Shown here piece by piece: positions 19,601 through 31,799 of a DNA stretch of 64,000 nucleotides. Position 1 is the stretch's first letter; each line of letters opens with the position of its first letter. The notes beneath the pieces were generated by a model, which searched no databases, was not told the origin of the DNA, and saw nothing but the letters and a program-made list of their open reading frames with translations. The DNA is from Corythucha ciliata (taxonomy: Eukaryota; Arthropoda; Insecta; Hemiptera; Tingidae), in the NCBI GenBank assembly GCA_038030265.1, contig CM075937.1:10168001-10232000 (forward strand). The letters run 5' to 3'. The translations under genes were made by a program, and so were the position numbers.

Positions 19601-22230
19601 ATTATATTAACAGTCCAGATACCACAAATTGGCACTACTAGATACGATTTGACTTCCAAAAACTGGTTGTTTGACCTAGAAATTCGATATTGTGAACAGT
19701 GTACCGTGAACAGTAAAAAACAATTAAAACTCGTCGTAAAAATCCTTCCTCACACGAGCCATGATGCTATACAACGCACAGCAGCCACGGTCGAGCGTGT
19801 TTTTGCCTAGCCGCACGATGCGTCTTTCTTCCTCGAAACGTATACGTTTTTCATTTTGTTCTCGGCGGGTGGGTCTACCGTATACGCATCAAAATGTCAA
19901 TTTGTCCCCTTGACCAAACTGTGAATTTGTTCCAAATAGGCTTGAAATGTTCCTCCTAGAAATACTTTTATCTTTATGCCTTGTTTTTGACCCAGAACCT
20001 GGTAGTTTGGACGCTGGCACTGACTTTTTAGCCCTAAAACAGTGCGTTCACCTAACAAATAATCTCTGAAACCTTGACTGTACCCGAACTATCAAAGAAG
20101 CATTCAATTCAGGCTCATGGGCTTTGGGGAATGGGGAACTCTCAAAAGAAAATGTCTCTAATCTCACTATTTTAACGCCTCAGTTCCTTCTCTCCTGTAA
20201 TGAAATCGTTAGTTTTAACGACAAAATTAGGAACGAAAAAAGTTTTTAACACCGAGTTTTAACAATAGATTTACTACAAAAGGGTGTAAAAGGGTCCCAA
20301 TTTTTTTTTTCTCTCTCTCTCGATATCTGTTTTCCACGGCATTTACCGCCTTCGGGGCAAAACAAAAGGCTTTTTACTGCTTGTTTTTGTATATAGGGAA
20401 AATAATAAAATGCTTCGCCCTTTTCAATGTGTCGGAAGGAGGGGAGGGGAGATAGCACAATTAAAACTATCTCTTCCGGAGTTGTTTACCGTTCTTCTTT
20501 AACTGGAACGCTATTGCCCCCCCCCCACTCACCGCACTCACTCACAATATCACATTTTGCCATATCTCTTTCGTTTATAAGAGAATGTTGCCTCGAAAAA
20601 TGGTCTTTTAAGCACTGTTAAGAGTATCCTCGGGAAGCTATTGTCCGGTCTGATGAAACCAATAATGTTGTTTTCCTATCGAAATAGAAGTGACTTTTCC
20701 ATGGTCCGAGCGTTTCATTTTCTTCCGTAGTAACGAATGGAAAGATATAAGGTTACCCCCCCCCCCCCCGCCGCCCACAGTTTTCATATTCTGTGGACAA
20801 TCTCGAGCCCTGGACTTTTTTTTTATCCAATTAAACAGTAACAACCCGTCCTAACTCGATTTTTGTGGTCTGAAAAAAAAAAGAAGTTAACGCGTCCCTG
20901 GGTAGAAATATCGGCCGCGGCGGCCATATACAATAGTGAAACTTTCAGCGAAGCAAGCCGAATAAGGGTTTTACTGAGTGGAAAATGATAAATTTGACGC
21001 GGTCCAGCGCATTTTCCTTTTCGGATTTCCGTTTTACTCTCCCCCACCCCTCATTCCACCCGTCCGTCCGTCGCGCCACCCCTGCCAACACCGAATTTCT
21101 CCCCAACTTGTCTTCAAACCACCTCGTGGCGCTAACTATACATGCACGAGTATAAACCCTCGTTATTTTTTTATCAATCGATGGTCCTTTCTTTTTGGGA
21201 AACGCGAAGCCCTCAAGTTTACATCAGTTTGACGCCACTTCCCGACGAAATTCGAGAGTAACCCTCCGCGCCTCGTTGCACCCAGCTCCACACAAGTGTC
21301 CTCCCCCTCCCACCACAACCAAACGCCAGTACCGTTATGCCTCGCTAAACAATGTTTTAACGACGAAAAGATACTTCCCAGCCCTGTAAATATTTTCCCC
21401 CAACTCACTGAAGAAAAATTCGACGCTCAAATTTCATCTTTGGGAGAAATCGATACTCCTTGTCCTTAATTCTGAGTTTATTACAAGCGAGACGTTGAAA
21501 TTAAGTTAACGAACGTCATCCTTTCAAGGATGTACTTGATGTATTTTAAGCTTCCCCTTTCCAACTTTGAAGGAATAAAAAAAGTTATTCAGCGATATTT
21601 CCGCTTTTAAAGTTTTCTGTGTGTTCAAAGATCTCGTTGAAAAATACGTAAACAAAAGAAAAAAAAAGTGAATCGCATCAATTTTCATGTGGGGCGAGTA
21701 AGAAAAAGTTTGTTTAGCTCCTCAGTTGAAAAAAAGAAGACGTTCATCCCTTACAATGTTACCTCAAATCACCTTTATGACCCCCTTGATGCTATGTCAA
21801 CATGTTTGTTGAAAGCCCCGGTCTTATGGAGGAGGAATAGGGGACAACGGAATATTTCAATTTTGAGGAAAATTTGTCTTTCTCACTGTCAAAAAGTTCC
21901 ATAATGCTGAAAAATTCTTGCATTGAAGTCTAAATGGCGTATCATCCTTTAGATAAGAGCTTGCCTGCTCATACGTACTTATTTTCCAGCAAAACAGCGG
22001 GTTCCTGGGACCAAGTTAGTCACTGTTCGGGACTGAAGTTCAAGCACTATTTAGTATTCGCTGAAAGTTGATATTGTTCTTACAATATCAACTTTCATTT
22101 CAATATCAATTTCAACTTACATTATCAACAATCTCCTGTTTCGTAGCTGAGCGTATTTGTTTACACGAATACTTTTAGAGATGACAACCAAGGTAAATAG
22201 ACTTTAATTTAGTTTTACCTTGGCTGACAT
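19601..22230. other. Non-coding unique DNA
   Basis: No protein domain or element ends are recognised. It contains C/G homopolymer runs (20517-20527, 20756-20770), T runs and A-rich stretches. Open frames stay below about 85 codons and conflict on both strands. Confidence 0.5.
22063..22096. repeat. Perfect 15-bp hairpin
   Basis: GAAAGTTGATATTGT (22063-22077) and ACAATATCAACTTTC (22082-22096) pair around the loop TCTT. Related AATATCAA motifs follow to 22130. No element boundary was identified. Confidence 0.6.
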
Positions 22231-22755
22231 TTTTTTTTTTTTAGATGAATTGAATTCTGGCGTGAACTTCATGTTAATGTGGTTTTCATCTTCAAACTCT
22301 CAAGGCCATAAATATCCACAGACATGTGTCTTCTTCTCGGGCCTGACTTAAACTCCTTGGAGTTTATTGTCTAGCCATACTATTTGTACGATCGGGAAGT
22401 GGCCCGACACGTGCAATGTCTGTTAGCCCGTACTTCAACTCCCCGTCAGCCGCACCCACCGGCCAAAGTGGGCACGTCTCGGTAGAGACCGAGTGGCGGT
22501 GGGGAGCCATGCCGGTGCAAGTGCTATGAAGTACGGGGTGCGTCCGCTTGGCTGCGGGAATTTACCAGCACCATCAACCCGGTCGGGCATAGGGACCAGC
22601 CGGGAAGTTGACAGTGAACTGGAGCAGTCAATGTGTGTAGGGGATTGGGACGAATGTGCCGGGGAGGTCAGAAAGATATCAGTGGGGTCAGAGGGATCAG
22701 AGATTACTCTTAGTTTACCCGCAACATCAATCCAACTCGGCATTAGAAGGCCGAG

Positions 22756-25700
22756 TCAGGAAGTTGATGCAAGCGGGATATTTGTGTGGGCCATGGTTGC
22801 CCCGAGACCTCTTCGACGGTACCATCCCCTAGCAAATCCGTTCAACCGCTGAACAGCTGCTCGAGAGGTGATTAAATGATGTGGTAATCGAGGTTGATTC
22901 CAGATGACGCGGAGATCCGTGTAATTTGGACAGCTCCAGAGGACATGGGCTGCGGTCTCCTCTCGGTGGCCACATGGGCAATCCGGCGAGTCTCTTCTCC
23001 GATAGAAATGGAGTTTACCGTTAAAGCTACCGTGTCCAGTGAGGAGCTGGATTGCAGGGTAGGATAGTAGGCGTAGGTGAGGCATACGCATGCGCTGCTG
23101 AATCGAGGGAATGATATTGTGTAGATGACGTCCGGTGTTGTTTTGGTCTCATCGTTGTTGCCACTCTGCAATCAAGCCACGCGTTACAGCCCGACGGTAC
23201 GAGGTAAAATCCTGCTCATCAGGAACTGCCATAATCCAGTCTGGCCGTGGAAGATCCGAATTCAGGCGTTTAAGTTGGATCGCAAGGTTCTCATCGAGAA
23301 GAAGGTCTATTGGGGGGACGCCATCCAGAACATGGCATGTTTAGTGCGCTGTGGTAGCGTTTGCTTTAAGCACCTGCAGTAGTATCAGACGCTGAATCGT
23401 GAGAATCTTGTTTCTAGCACGCTGACTAGCACGGGGCCACCATGCAATACACCCATAAATGATGCGTGGAACCAGTACCTGCTGGTAATATACGAGTCTT
23501 GAGGATAGAGATGCCCCCCATCCTGGGCTGGACAGTCCACGAAGGAAACGACGAAGCGGTAGAACTCGCTCCCGTAACAGTTGGAGATGTGGCAAAGCTG
23601 TGAAACGGCGGTCTAAGATTACACCAAGGTAAACTGGCTTTTTGATCAGTGGGAGAGTTCTCCCGTCTCGAAGTAATATGTGGTTGGTGCGTATTGGGCC
23701 CCGAGCGACGAATGTTTGTGTTTTGGAGATTGCGAGACGCAGGCGCGTTGAATCACACCATTGTTCTACGCTCTTCAAGGCTTCAAAGACACGGTCACAG
23801 AGGTGATTAATATCGGTGGCTCTAATGATGATGGCCAAGTCGTCAACATACGCGATTGTTTGAAAATTAAGATTCGTGAGGCGTCGCAGTAGTTCACTGA
23901 AAGTTAAAGCCCAAAGGGCGCAGGCGAGGACCGCTCCTTGGAGACATCCTGCGGTGATAGGGTATCTTACGCCATTGCAGTGTGCAGTTCTGCCAGTGAA
24001 GTAACTACAAAGGAGGCGATACAAGTTGGATGGGATTCTCGTTTCGCGCAGGGCAGTTAGGATAGCTGGCTGCCATAGCTCGTTAAATGCTCCTGATATG
24101 TCCAAGAAGAGAACCACAGTAGTATGTCGCGAAGGCGTCGCTAGTTCCTCCCTGAGCCGGTTTATGGCATGTGCTGTCGAGCACCCGGGCATGCCACCAT
24201 ACTGTGATGGGTGCGCCCTAGCTTCGAGGAATGGGTGCAGTGCAGTTAGGATAAGCTTCTCGAAAACTTTAGCCTCAGTTGACATTATGCTTATAGGACG
24301 GTACGAGCCTGGCAGTGACCTGTCCCGATAAGGACCCTTTAGAAGGAGGCGTAATCGGCAGCTCTTCCACGCGACGGGGAAGTATCCTAGATGCAAACAC
24401 CGGTTAAATATGTTCGTTAGCATATCAACATAATGCCTGCTGAGGGTAGCGTTACGGACGTGCTCCCCGTGAATGCCAGAAGGGCCTGGGGCCTTGGACG
24501 TGGCTGATCCTTGCATTGCAGTAGCTACTTGTTCATTCGTCCATTGTGGGTGTAAGTGTGTGTCAAGGGGAGCAAGCACTGACTGGCGTACTTCAGCGTC
24601 ACACGGTAAGTCTAAGGACGTTTCGTCAGTTGGGAATAGCTGCTGCAAGAGGTAGCAAGTGTTGGAAGCAGCTGAGGCTGTGTCAACGTTGGCATCATCT
24701 TCAACGCATGTAGCGATAACTTCTGTATTCGCCTCCCGCTTCCAGATTTGGTAGGGGAGCCCCCATGGGTCATTGGACAGGACATCAGTGATAAGACGCC
24801 GCCACCCCTATCGTTTGGCCCGTCGCAGTTCTCTCCTGTACTGGTTCCGTAGGACAATGTAGGTGCCCAGTGCTACCATCCACCGCATAGAGTTGGCACG
24901 GTGGAGGCGTGCTTTTGCCGTACGAACCAGTCTGCGCCAGTGTGTCCAGTTCAGATGTCCACCAGGGTACAACATTTCGGCGTTGAACCATGTCTGTTCG
25001 CGGTGTTGCGATGCTCGCCGCTTGCCTGATTATTATTTGCGCGAGGGTAACGTCAGAATTAATATCTTGGTGCGTCAATCGTGGACCCGAACTTTCTTCG
25101 AGATGGTAATGCTGAAGCGTGGAGCTTTCGAGTTGCAGATGGAAAGCATTCCAGTTTGCTCCTGCGAACTGGTGACGTCGCTTGACTACTATGTTCGATG
25201 GGAGAGGATCCGTCTCAATGTGGTATGTGATGAGAGCATGGTCTGTCGGGCCTTGATGTGAGAGATTCCAGTTCAGTGCGTGATTACGCATACTGCGCGA
25301 GACCAGAGTGACGTCGATGTAAGACGTCGAGGCCCAATAAAGGTGGGTCCTAACGTCTGATCATTCAGTAGGATTAGGTCATATTGTGTTGCCAACGTGT
25401 ACAGCGCTTCACCTCTCGCATTTACGGTTGTTGAGCCCCATGCAGTATGCCACGCATTTACATCTCCTCCGATGATGACGTTACGGTCGTGCAGTGCATC
25501 AAGTAGGTTACTGAGGTCATGAAGTATTTCCATCGTAAACTGCTGTGATGGTGGAATATAAATGGATACTACATATGTGGTACGATTGCCCTGAGTGATA
25601 GTGATGGTCGTAATGTGGGTTGTAGACCATTGTGGCATATAAAGGGGGTGAAGCCTTTGTTGAAGCACTGCAATCGCTGTTGCCTGCGATGCGTGGGGCT

Positions 25701-25890
25701 GAGGCGGCGCTATTATTGTGTGCGGGCCCAGGTTGGGGACCCGGCCTCGAGAGAGCGGGCATTCTTGAATGAGGATTATTTATGTACGTTTTGTTGAACC
25801 GCCGTCAGGATGGAATCGTGGAGCTGTAGTGGGCTTCGGGCCACATTGATTTGGGCGTATCGAAGGGTGTGAGATTGCGGACAGTGGATA
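22756..25890 (-). pseudogene. R1-type ORF2: endonuclease, RT and C-terminal zinc finger
   Basis: The endonuclease begins near 25890 (LRYAQINVARSPLQLHDSIL, then IQECPLSRGRVPNLGP after a frame change) and has VIIGGDVNAWHTAWGS and QGPTDHALITYHIETD. Frame changes occur near 25280 and 24850. The RT at 24648-23341 is open: GSYRPISIMSTEAKVFEKL, VVLFLDISGAFNELWQPAIL, AGCLQGAVLACALWAL and YVDDLAIIIRA. The end (23091-22756) has a CCHC-type finger (CPCGHREETAAHVLWSCP) typical of R1-group ORF2 tails. CLQGAVL in place of the usual PQGS turn and YVDD in place of YADD are notable. Confidence 0.85.
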
Positions 25891-25899
25891 GGCGGAGTA

Positions 25900-27588
25900 T
25901 CACTGATGGGATTGGTCATCTTGCGTTATTCCCGGCGGGGTTGACGATGGGATAGCAGTGTGAAAAAATTGCTGCTCATGAATCTGTTCATCTAACTCAG
26001 GGTGACTGACCGGGCGACCGTAGTCAGTGTGACGTGTAGTTGCTTTTATGGCCTTAATAAGGCATGGGCATCGTGGGTCTTGAGTACTGTGCTGCACCGT
26101 TGAAAGCTTGGCGGAAACACAGTTAGTGCAAGTTGGTGGGAGTGATTTGTTTGGGCACTCAGCAAACTTATGTCCAGTAATGGCGCACCAACCGCAAATT
26201 CGCTGTTCATATTGCAGGGGGCATGCCTGTGAGGTATGAGAGAAGGCGTGGCATCGGTAACACTGCATAGCTGTCAGTTGATCTTTAGGCTTGACCCAGA
26301 GCCATTTGTCGAGTTGGAGAGTTCCTGCGGACATTATAAAATGTCGCACAGAGGGGGGTACCTGTAATACACGAGTCATCGTGCGTCGTGATGATGGTGG
26401 GGGGTTCCGAGGGTACAGTGGTTGGAGTTGGTCCTGTGGTAGGTTCGGCTGATATTTAGTAATTTTCCTGACAAGAGATTCGGGTGTCCAATCACTAGGA
26501 ACGTCAGGGATGAGAAGCCGTGGGTTTAAGCTAGGTAGTTCCACGGCCTGCACCGTTTCATTACATTTGCCTATTGAGTCGAGGAGACGCTGCTTGTCAG
26601 ATAGTGATCCAACTTCCAGAATCATTGCTCCTGACCGCGTGTGTTGGGTTCCGACAACTTTGATATTCATGTCAGTTGGACTAGGTAGGGTTTCAAGTGC
26701 CGTGTGGGTGGGCACATCTACTTTAACAGATTTCACCATCACTTTGAGTGTAGTCGAAGAGCGTGGGACTGGCCCACTGGTGCGCACGATCGTCGCTCTC
26801 ATGTCGCCACGAATTTTGGCAGCTGATGCTGATCGTGCCGCTTTCGAGGCATATGTTCGTGAAGCCTCAGCTGGTGTGGTTGGAAAGTCTTGTGGTGTAA
26901 GTGACGGCTGTTCAGTAGTTGCAGCACTTCTGCGCGCACTGCGTGAGCGGTTGCGCCGTTTCTGGGGAGCAAACGGTGATTCCAAGTTAGGATTGGGCAG
27001 CGGGAAAGCACGAGCAATTTCTTCACGAATAATCGGTAAAATGCTCTGCTGGATTGCTGCTGTGATCATAGTTTGGACAGACTCAGGGGTGGAAGCAATC
27101 GCCATGGTAGTTGGAGGCCTCGTGGTCACACGTGTTGCTTCGTACCATTCTAAATGCACATATGCTGTAGCCACCATGGTTTCTACAAGATTTAGAAAAT
27201 TCTCACAGCTGAACTGGGTACTAGCAGTCGAAACATCAGAGATTGATCGGAGAAGGTGCTCTCTGCATTCGAGGAGGTAGGTGAAGGCCTTTTGAGGGCT
27301 GTCAGTGGCACTGGTTGGCAGATGGACATTTGCCGGGTCAAACTTCGGGATTTGATTGCCCACTTGATCCTCAACGACGTTGGTTGGCATCCCCAATCTA
27401 GGTTCCGGTACTAACGTCGTTACGCAAGTTAAGGGGCGGGGTGGCCTTGGTGGAGGCTGTTTAAAGACATCTGAGGGCGATGATGAGGACGTCGGGTCAT
27501 TATTGTGAGCTTTAGGGGCTTTCTGACTAAGCTGTGTGGGTGGAGTAATGGGTTTCTCAGACTTCCGTTTCAAGGTTCGCGGAGACAT
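25900..27588 (-). CDS. R1-type ORF1: gag-like nucleic-acid-binding protein
   Basis: An uninterrupted frame of about 562 codons. I place the start at the ATG at 27588 (MSPRTLKRKSEKPITPP); an in-frame ATG at 27624 is an alternative. The N-terminal half is low complexity, Pro/Ser/Thr-rich and basic (KRRNRSRSARRSAATT). The C-terminal third has three cysteine-histidine knuckles (CYRCHAFSHTSQAC, CGWCAITGHKFAEC, CTNC) as in R1/Jockey gag proteins, which bind the element RNA. It lies immediately 5' of ORF2 in the same strand order as other R1 elements. Intact as read, though its partner ORF2 is broken. Confidence 0.85.
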   Translation of the reverse strand: MSPRTLKRKSEKPITPPTQLSQKAPKAHNNDPTSSSSPSDVFKQPPPRPPRPLTCVTTLVPEPRLGMPTNVVEDQVGNQIPKFDPANVHLPTSATDSPQKAFTYLLECREHLLRSISDVSTASTQFSCENFLNLVETMVATAYVHLEWYEATRVTTRPPTTMAIASTPESVQTMITAAIQQSILPIIREEIARAFPLPNPNLESPFAPQKRRNRSRSARRSAATTEQPSLTPQDFPTTPAEASRTYASKAARSASAAKIRGDMRATIVRTSGPVPRSSTTLKVMVKSVKVDVPTHTALETLPSPTDMNIKVVGTQHTRSGAMILEVGSLSDKQRLLDSIGKCNETVQAVELPSLNPRLLIPDVPSDWTPESLVRKITKYQPNLPQDQLQPLYPRNPPPSSRRTMTRVLQVPPSVRHFIMSAGTLQLDKWLWVKPKDQLTAMQCYRCHAFSHTSQACPLQYEQRICGWCAITGHKFAECPNKSLPPTCTNCVSAKLSTVQHSTQDPRCPCLIKAIKATTRHTDYGRPVSHPELDEQIHEQQFFHTAIPSSTPPGITQDDQSHQ

Positions 27589-27700
27589 AAATATCCAATT
27601 TTCATACGGAAAGCTCCAACGCATTACTTCATTGGAGGCCAAATTGGCGCTTATAAAGTGCTATATACTCAATGTATTGGGTCCTATAAATGACGAGACA

Positions 27701-28589
27701 AATAGTGGGGCGAGTTCACACCAGTGTGTGAAGTGAGACAAATCGCGTTGCTTCACTCTTCCAGGAACACAATTTCGCGGTTTCGATGCCAGAAATTCCA
27801 AATTCAACGGATTTCACTCTGCAAGAAACACAATTTTGCGGGTTGTGTTTTTTATGAAAGAAATTCCACAGATTCTGTGCATGAAAACCCAAATTTCTCC
27901 CAGTTTCGAGCCCTAAAACCCAATTTCAAGATGTTAGTACTAACAGAAATCCAAATTCGTTGGCTCGACTTTTAAAGAAAAGAAGAAATAACAAATCATT
28001 GACTCTCTTATGGCGGATTCTACGACTGAAAAAGCTAATTTTGTGTGTTTGGTCCGTGTAAAACGGATTTTGAGGGGTTCACCTCAGTTGGGCGCGGACC
28101 TACATCCCCAGCGGCGTGGTGGCCCGGGGTGAAAATCTCCTTAAGGCTCCTCATGGCTTGAATAAACAAAAAAATATATTTTTTAAAACTGACGTCAAAT
28201 TATGGGTTTACTTCAATTTTAAACGCAATTAGTGATTTTTCTCAATTTCTGCCTCGAATTGGCGCTTTTTACATATTTTTGCCGGGGATCAGCGTTTTTT
28301 CTCACTTTTAATCACAAATTAGATTTTTTTGTCAATTTAAGCCGTGGACTTCAACCTGTCCTTCAACCTGCGCGTTTCTCCGTTTCCCCTCGGAAGTTAG
28401 CTAAAAAAAACCCCAAGCATTGACATTTCCTCAATGTTAGCGGTATTTGGTAATTAATTTTATCTGTAACTGAGCATTTTTTCTTCATTTTAGCTGCGAA
28501 TGAGCGCATTTTATCAATTTTGGTGGAAGCGCTTTCCCCAAATTTTAGCCGCTGATGTGCACTTTTAGCCATGAATTAGAGGTTTTTGT
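27701..28589. repeat. Degenerate arrays (AAATTCCA-type, then family A)
   Basis: Positions 27720-27990 repeat a loose unit around AATTTCGCGGTTT and GAAATTCCAAATTC. Positions 28170-28585 hold family A units (CAATTTTAGCCGCGAATTAGC-like, degenerate). Between them a C/G-rich linker (28075-28140) looks like worn transposon ends, but I could not match an inverted partner. Confidence 0.55.
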
Positions 28590-29174
28590 AATGATACTAA
28601 GCTAGTTAACAATTCCAATCGCACACGCGCAATGAATCGTGAATAATAGTCTTGTACGACCGAGTAGCACTTTTCACTGTTCTTGAAAAGATCTGCCCCT
28701 GGAGAACACCACGGCTGTTTTGGGCTGTTTTGGTAACTGGGAAGGAAGTAAAAGTTCTTTTCTGGCCTTCCTATGTCGAATAAGAACAAGACAGTTTTCA
28801 ACCTGCGTTCTGACGTCGGATGAGCAGCCTGGCCACCAGACAAGACTCTTGTGCTCTTTGCCCGCACTTAACATTTCCTAGGTGACCCTTATGAATTTTC
28901 GCAAGAATGTCATTTCTCAACGCTCTAGGGATGGAGATTCGTCTACCTTTGACAACTAAGCCATCCTCCATCACGAACTCTGTTCTGTATTTCCAAAACA
29001 CCGACAGCTTGCTCCAAGTTTTTATGAATTATTGAGCTTTTCAATTCCTCACATTCTGTGTCAACTTGCTGAGCCTCTTTTATGTATTAAGCACGCGAGA
29101 ATACGAGAACTGAAAAATCCAGTCGTCATCAGTCGTTAGGGGGGAAGAGAGAAGAGGAGAGCGTGAGTGGTAGT
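28590..29174 (-). pseudogene. Gypsy copy 2: RNase H end to integrase start
   Basis: Minus strand pol pieces. From 29174 down comes the spacer between RNase H and integrase, then ISIPRALRNDILAKIHKGHL with the HHCC-type zinc region, then (28867-28590, shifted frame) the start of the integrase core with GADLF (first catalytic Asp) and VVQDYYSRFI. Coding similarity stops where the family A array begins, so most of the catalytic core is lost. It joins the piece at 30573-30634 across the MULE. Confidence 0.75.
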
Positions 29175-29182
29175 CAACATTG

Positions 29183-30564
29183 GCGGGACGGACGTTAGAC
29201 ACACGGGCACCGATTGGAGTTACGTTATACACACGGGCTCCCGAAAAATCACATGATATTCTGTGGTCTATCGACAACCCACTCACAATATACGTCACTG
29301 ACTTCATTCGGACTCAAGTAGGGCATGCCGAACACCCAACGAAGCCATTTTCCTCCAGGGGCGTCGTCGTCCTTGTATATTGTCGCCAAACCAAGCTCCT
29401 GAATTTTTCTGAACCACGATTGAGCAAGGTGGAATCGGCACCCAATCACAGCAACGTCTGGCCAAACAGCGTGTGCACCGTTATGCATCGCCTTCTCAAA
29501 ATCCATCACAACAACTGATGGTTTGAAAGTGCTCTGAATTAGACTTTGGCATTTGTCAGCAATCGAGCGCAAGCGATTTTCGTACACTGACTCAGCCTTG
29601 CCCGGCAACAGACAAAACGCGAAGGATATATAAAAACCGTTGGAGTATCCATGGACGGTGAAGAGCTGGTAGAAATACTTCGCACAATACTTGAAAGTAC
29701 CGTCCATGTAAATCGATTCGCACTTCATGAGACTCTGAAGGTTGGAAATGCACGAAAAAATAATAATTCCACTCTCTTTATCATCATACAGTAGGAAATC
29801 CTCGCCGTGTACAGTGTTGGTATCGACCATGCTATTGAGAATATCGAAAGTGTCATCGCGAGATTTGGGCAAAACACCTATACGAGTCCTTTTAGCTTTA
29901 TCTGGCAACATGCTGCAAATTCGCTACTTCCCTTGCTGTTGGTGTAGCAGAAGAAACTTCCAGCATGGATTTTCTGACAATCTGCGGAAGAAAAAATTTC
30001 GAAAAATTGTGAGTTATGACCGTTTTAGTGACTTAAAGTCGAAAACACGAAAAAAATCTTTAAACTAATGGTACAATACCTTCCTTGGAGGCATTGAGAT
30101 GTCCTCAGTGGCTCTACGTTTCACAGCTGCGTGAATTGAACTTTACTGACGTCATCCTCACTCTCGTGTGTGTGGTCCACTTGAGCAACGGATACTCCAC
30201 CATTCAACGTTCGCAAGTATGCTTTACAGTCATATTTTTTCCTCCCCGAACAAAGCCACCGGTGATCTCCACACTTCAGAACTCTTTGAAACACAAATTT
30301 GTAGCCCATGTGAAATAACTCATCGTTTCCTTTACGCGAACCTCCCGCAACACAAACAATGCTTCCGTGTTCATTCATCGAGCCGGCTCAACTGGCAAGG
30401 CAGGACGGACCTATCGGAATGCGTGATATCAATGTTTTGGGCCTGTGTGTCTAAGGTCATAGGCGATTTCTGTTCAATCCGTGTGTCAAAGGTCATTGGT
30501 GTGTCTAACGTAACCGTCGCCCTCTGCCCACTTTCTCTCGCCGTGTGTCTAACGTCCGTCCCCC
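29183..30564 (-). mobile_element. Compact MULE transposon with 8-bp TSD
   Basis: The inverted ends match over about 24 bp (both contain GGGACGGACGTTAGACACAC on the outer strand). They are flanked by CAACATTG (29175-29182 and 30565-30572). Both flanks are the same gypsy frame, so the insertion site is clear. GTGTGTCTAACG-type motifs recur inside both ends, as expected for transposase-binding subterminal repeats. It encodes a FLYWCH finger and a MULE transposase fragment. At 1.38 kb it is short, so it is probably internally deleted. Confidence 0.85.
29249..30378 (-). pseudogene. MULE transposase with N-terminal FLYWCH finger
   Basis: From 30378: a FLYWCH-type zinc finger (GYKFVFQRVLKCGDHRWLC, then CKAYLRT and a His pair in VDHTHE), which binds DNA. 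About 200 bp of non-open sequence (29912-30120) follows. From 29911 to 29249 comes the DDE-type MULE domain: CESIYMDGTFKYCAKYF, LFTVHGYSNGFYISFAFCLL, VVMDFEKAMHNGAHAVWPDV and GCRFHLAQSWFRKI. The Asp of MDGTF and that of VMDFE fit two catalytic acids; the third would lie beyond the truncated end. The C-terminus stops at the element end, so it is not a complete transposase. Confidence 0.8.
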
Positions 30565-30572
30565 CAACATTG

Positions 30573-30634
30573 CTATGCTCTGATGACTTCCGGTGCGAAA
30601 TTTTGAAGTTGAAGCCTGTAATAAAAGTTGCGTG
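30573..30634 (-). pseudogene. Gypsy copy 2: RNase H C-terminal fragment
   Basis: A short coding strip between the MULE and the 4.3-kb element. On the minus strand it reads ATFITGFNFKISHRKSSEHS, the usual end of a gypsy RNase H domain. It directly continues the piece ending at 34971 and is continued at 29174, which shows that both neighbouring elements are insertions in one gypsy copy. Confidence 0.8.
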
Positions 30635-31799
30635 AAGCCCTGTACACACGGAGACTTTTCTGTCCTGTCACGAAATTTTTAAGATTTCTAGGAATGTTCG
30701 TTTGTCGTGATGTCAAAAAGTATAAAAACCATATGTTTCTACGAAAAAACGGAGAAATTCTGGAAAAATCTCTCCTTTCTCCCTACCACGCGGAAACACA
30801 GCTTAGAAATACCGCGTCTACATTAGCCCTGTGAACAAAGGACAGGACATAAAAAAAATATTAAAAAAAAAACGGAGCTTAGCGTGAATACGTTTTTTGG
30901 CTGGCAAGTGGCAGCTGAGCTTGAGTTTTGAGACCCCAATACCCTCCACCCAGCACCACCAACACTAGGCGGCGCACGCGCTGTGAGACCCATTTTACCA
31001 CTTCTGCAAGGAATTGGACCCTATACTCCTGTAAAACATATTCACGTTAAAATGGGAGTAACTTTTCGGACTTAAAAATAAACAATTTCTGCCGGAATAA
31101 TGTAGGTACATACAGTAACAGGGACGGATTTAGAGATTTCCGTCTGGTGGGGGGGGGAAGGGGATTCTTAAGCACTTTTACATTGGAGTTAGGATAATAT
31201 CGAGCACAAATCCTGATCATGGAGGAGTATAGAGTGTCATCTTTCGTCGCAGCAAGCGTTCTTTATTTGTAGCCATTTCCCCCAGACCGGTCGTCCACTG
31301 GAAGCGTTTTCGAGAGGCGCTAAAATAACGCGCTACAACGAGCGTACATTCCAAAGCCTTGAATTGAATGTGAAAAACAGGAAAAAGAGCCCGGGAAGCA
31401 TTATTTATCATAAATCGTCAAAAGAAACTCAAATCGAGAGTTTAAAACAATGTTTGAAGAAAGTATAGGTATTGTTGAACTCACAATCTATTGAAACCAA
31501 GGAGCCTCGCTCCTCGCATTACTCAGCGGATCCTCGACCGGATCCTCATCAGACTGAGATTGTTGAAGATTTCTTTGAATCACAGTATTCGTACCATTTA
31601 TCATAGGAATCTTGGAGGGCATGAAGGAGAGATTTAGTCTTCGAGTCACGAGTTGGAACTCCTCGTGCTCATTCCGCATAACATAATAAAATTCGACTTG
31701 ACGGAACTGGAACATCAGCTTCTTTGCGTGTAGCAGTGGCGGATCTACGATTTTAACTTGAGAGGGGTTCTACCATGAATCTCTCTCTTTTTTCCTGAG

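Larger units (their letters stand above)
22231..27700 (-). mobile_element. R1-clade LINE, nearly full length
   Basis: Read on the minus strand: ORF1 (27588-25900), ORF2 (about 25890-22756), a 3' UTR of about 0.5 kb and a poly(A) tail (T run 22231-22243). ORF1 is fully open, so this is one of the youngest coding elements here, but ORF2 has at least two frameshifts. I could not fix the 5' end or a TSD. It is not in rDNA, so it is not a canonical site-specific R1. Confidence 0.8.

Noticed and set aside
22435..22743. 102-codon minus-strand frame after the R1-type ORF2
   Set aside because: It lies in the 3' UTR of the LINE, is opposed by an equally long plus-strand frame, and has no recognisable domain.
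26510..27280. 256-codon plus-strand open frame
   Set aside because: It is antisense to the R1-type ORF1, which has clear zinc knuckles; no domain is visible in the plus frame.
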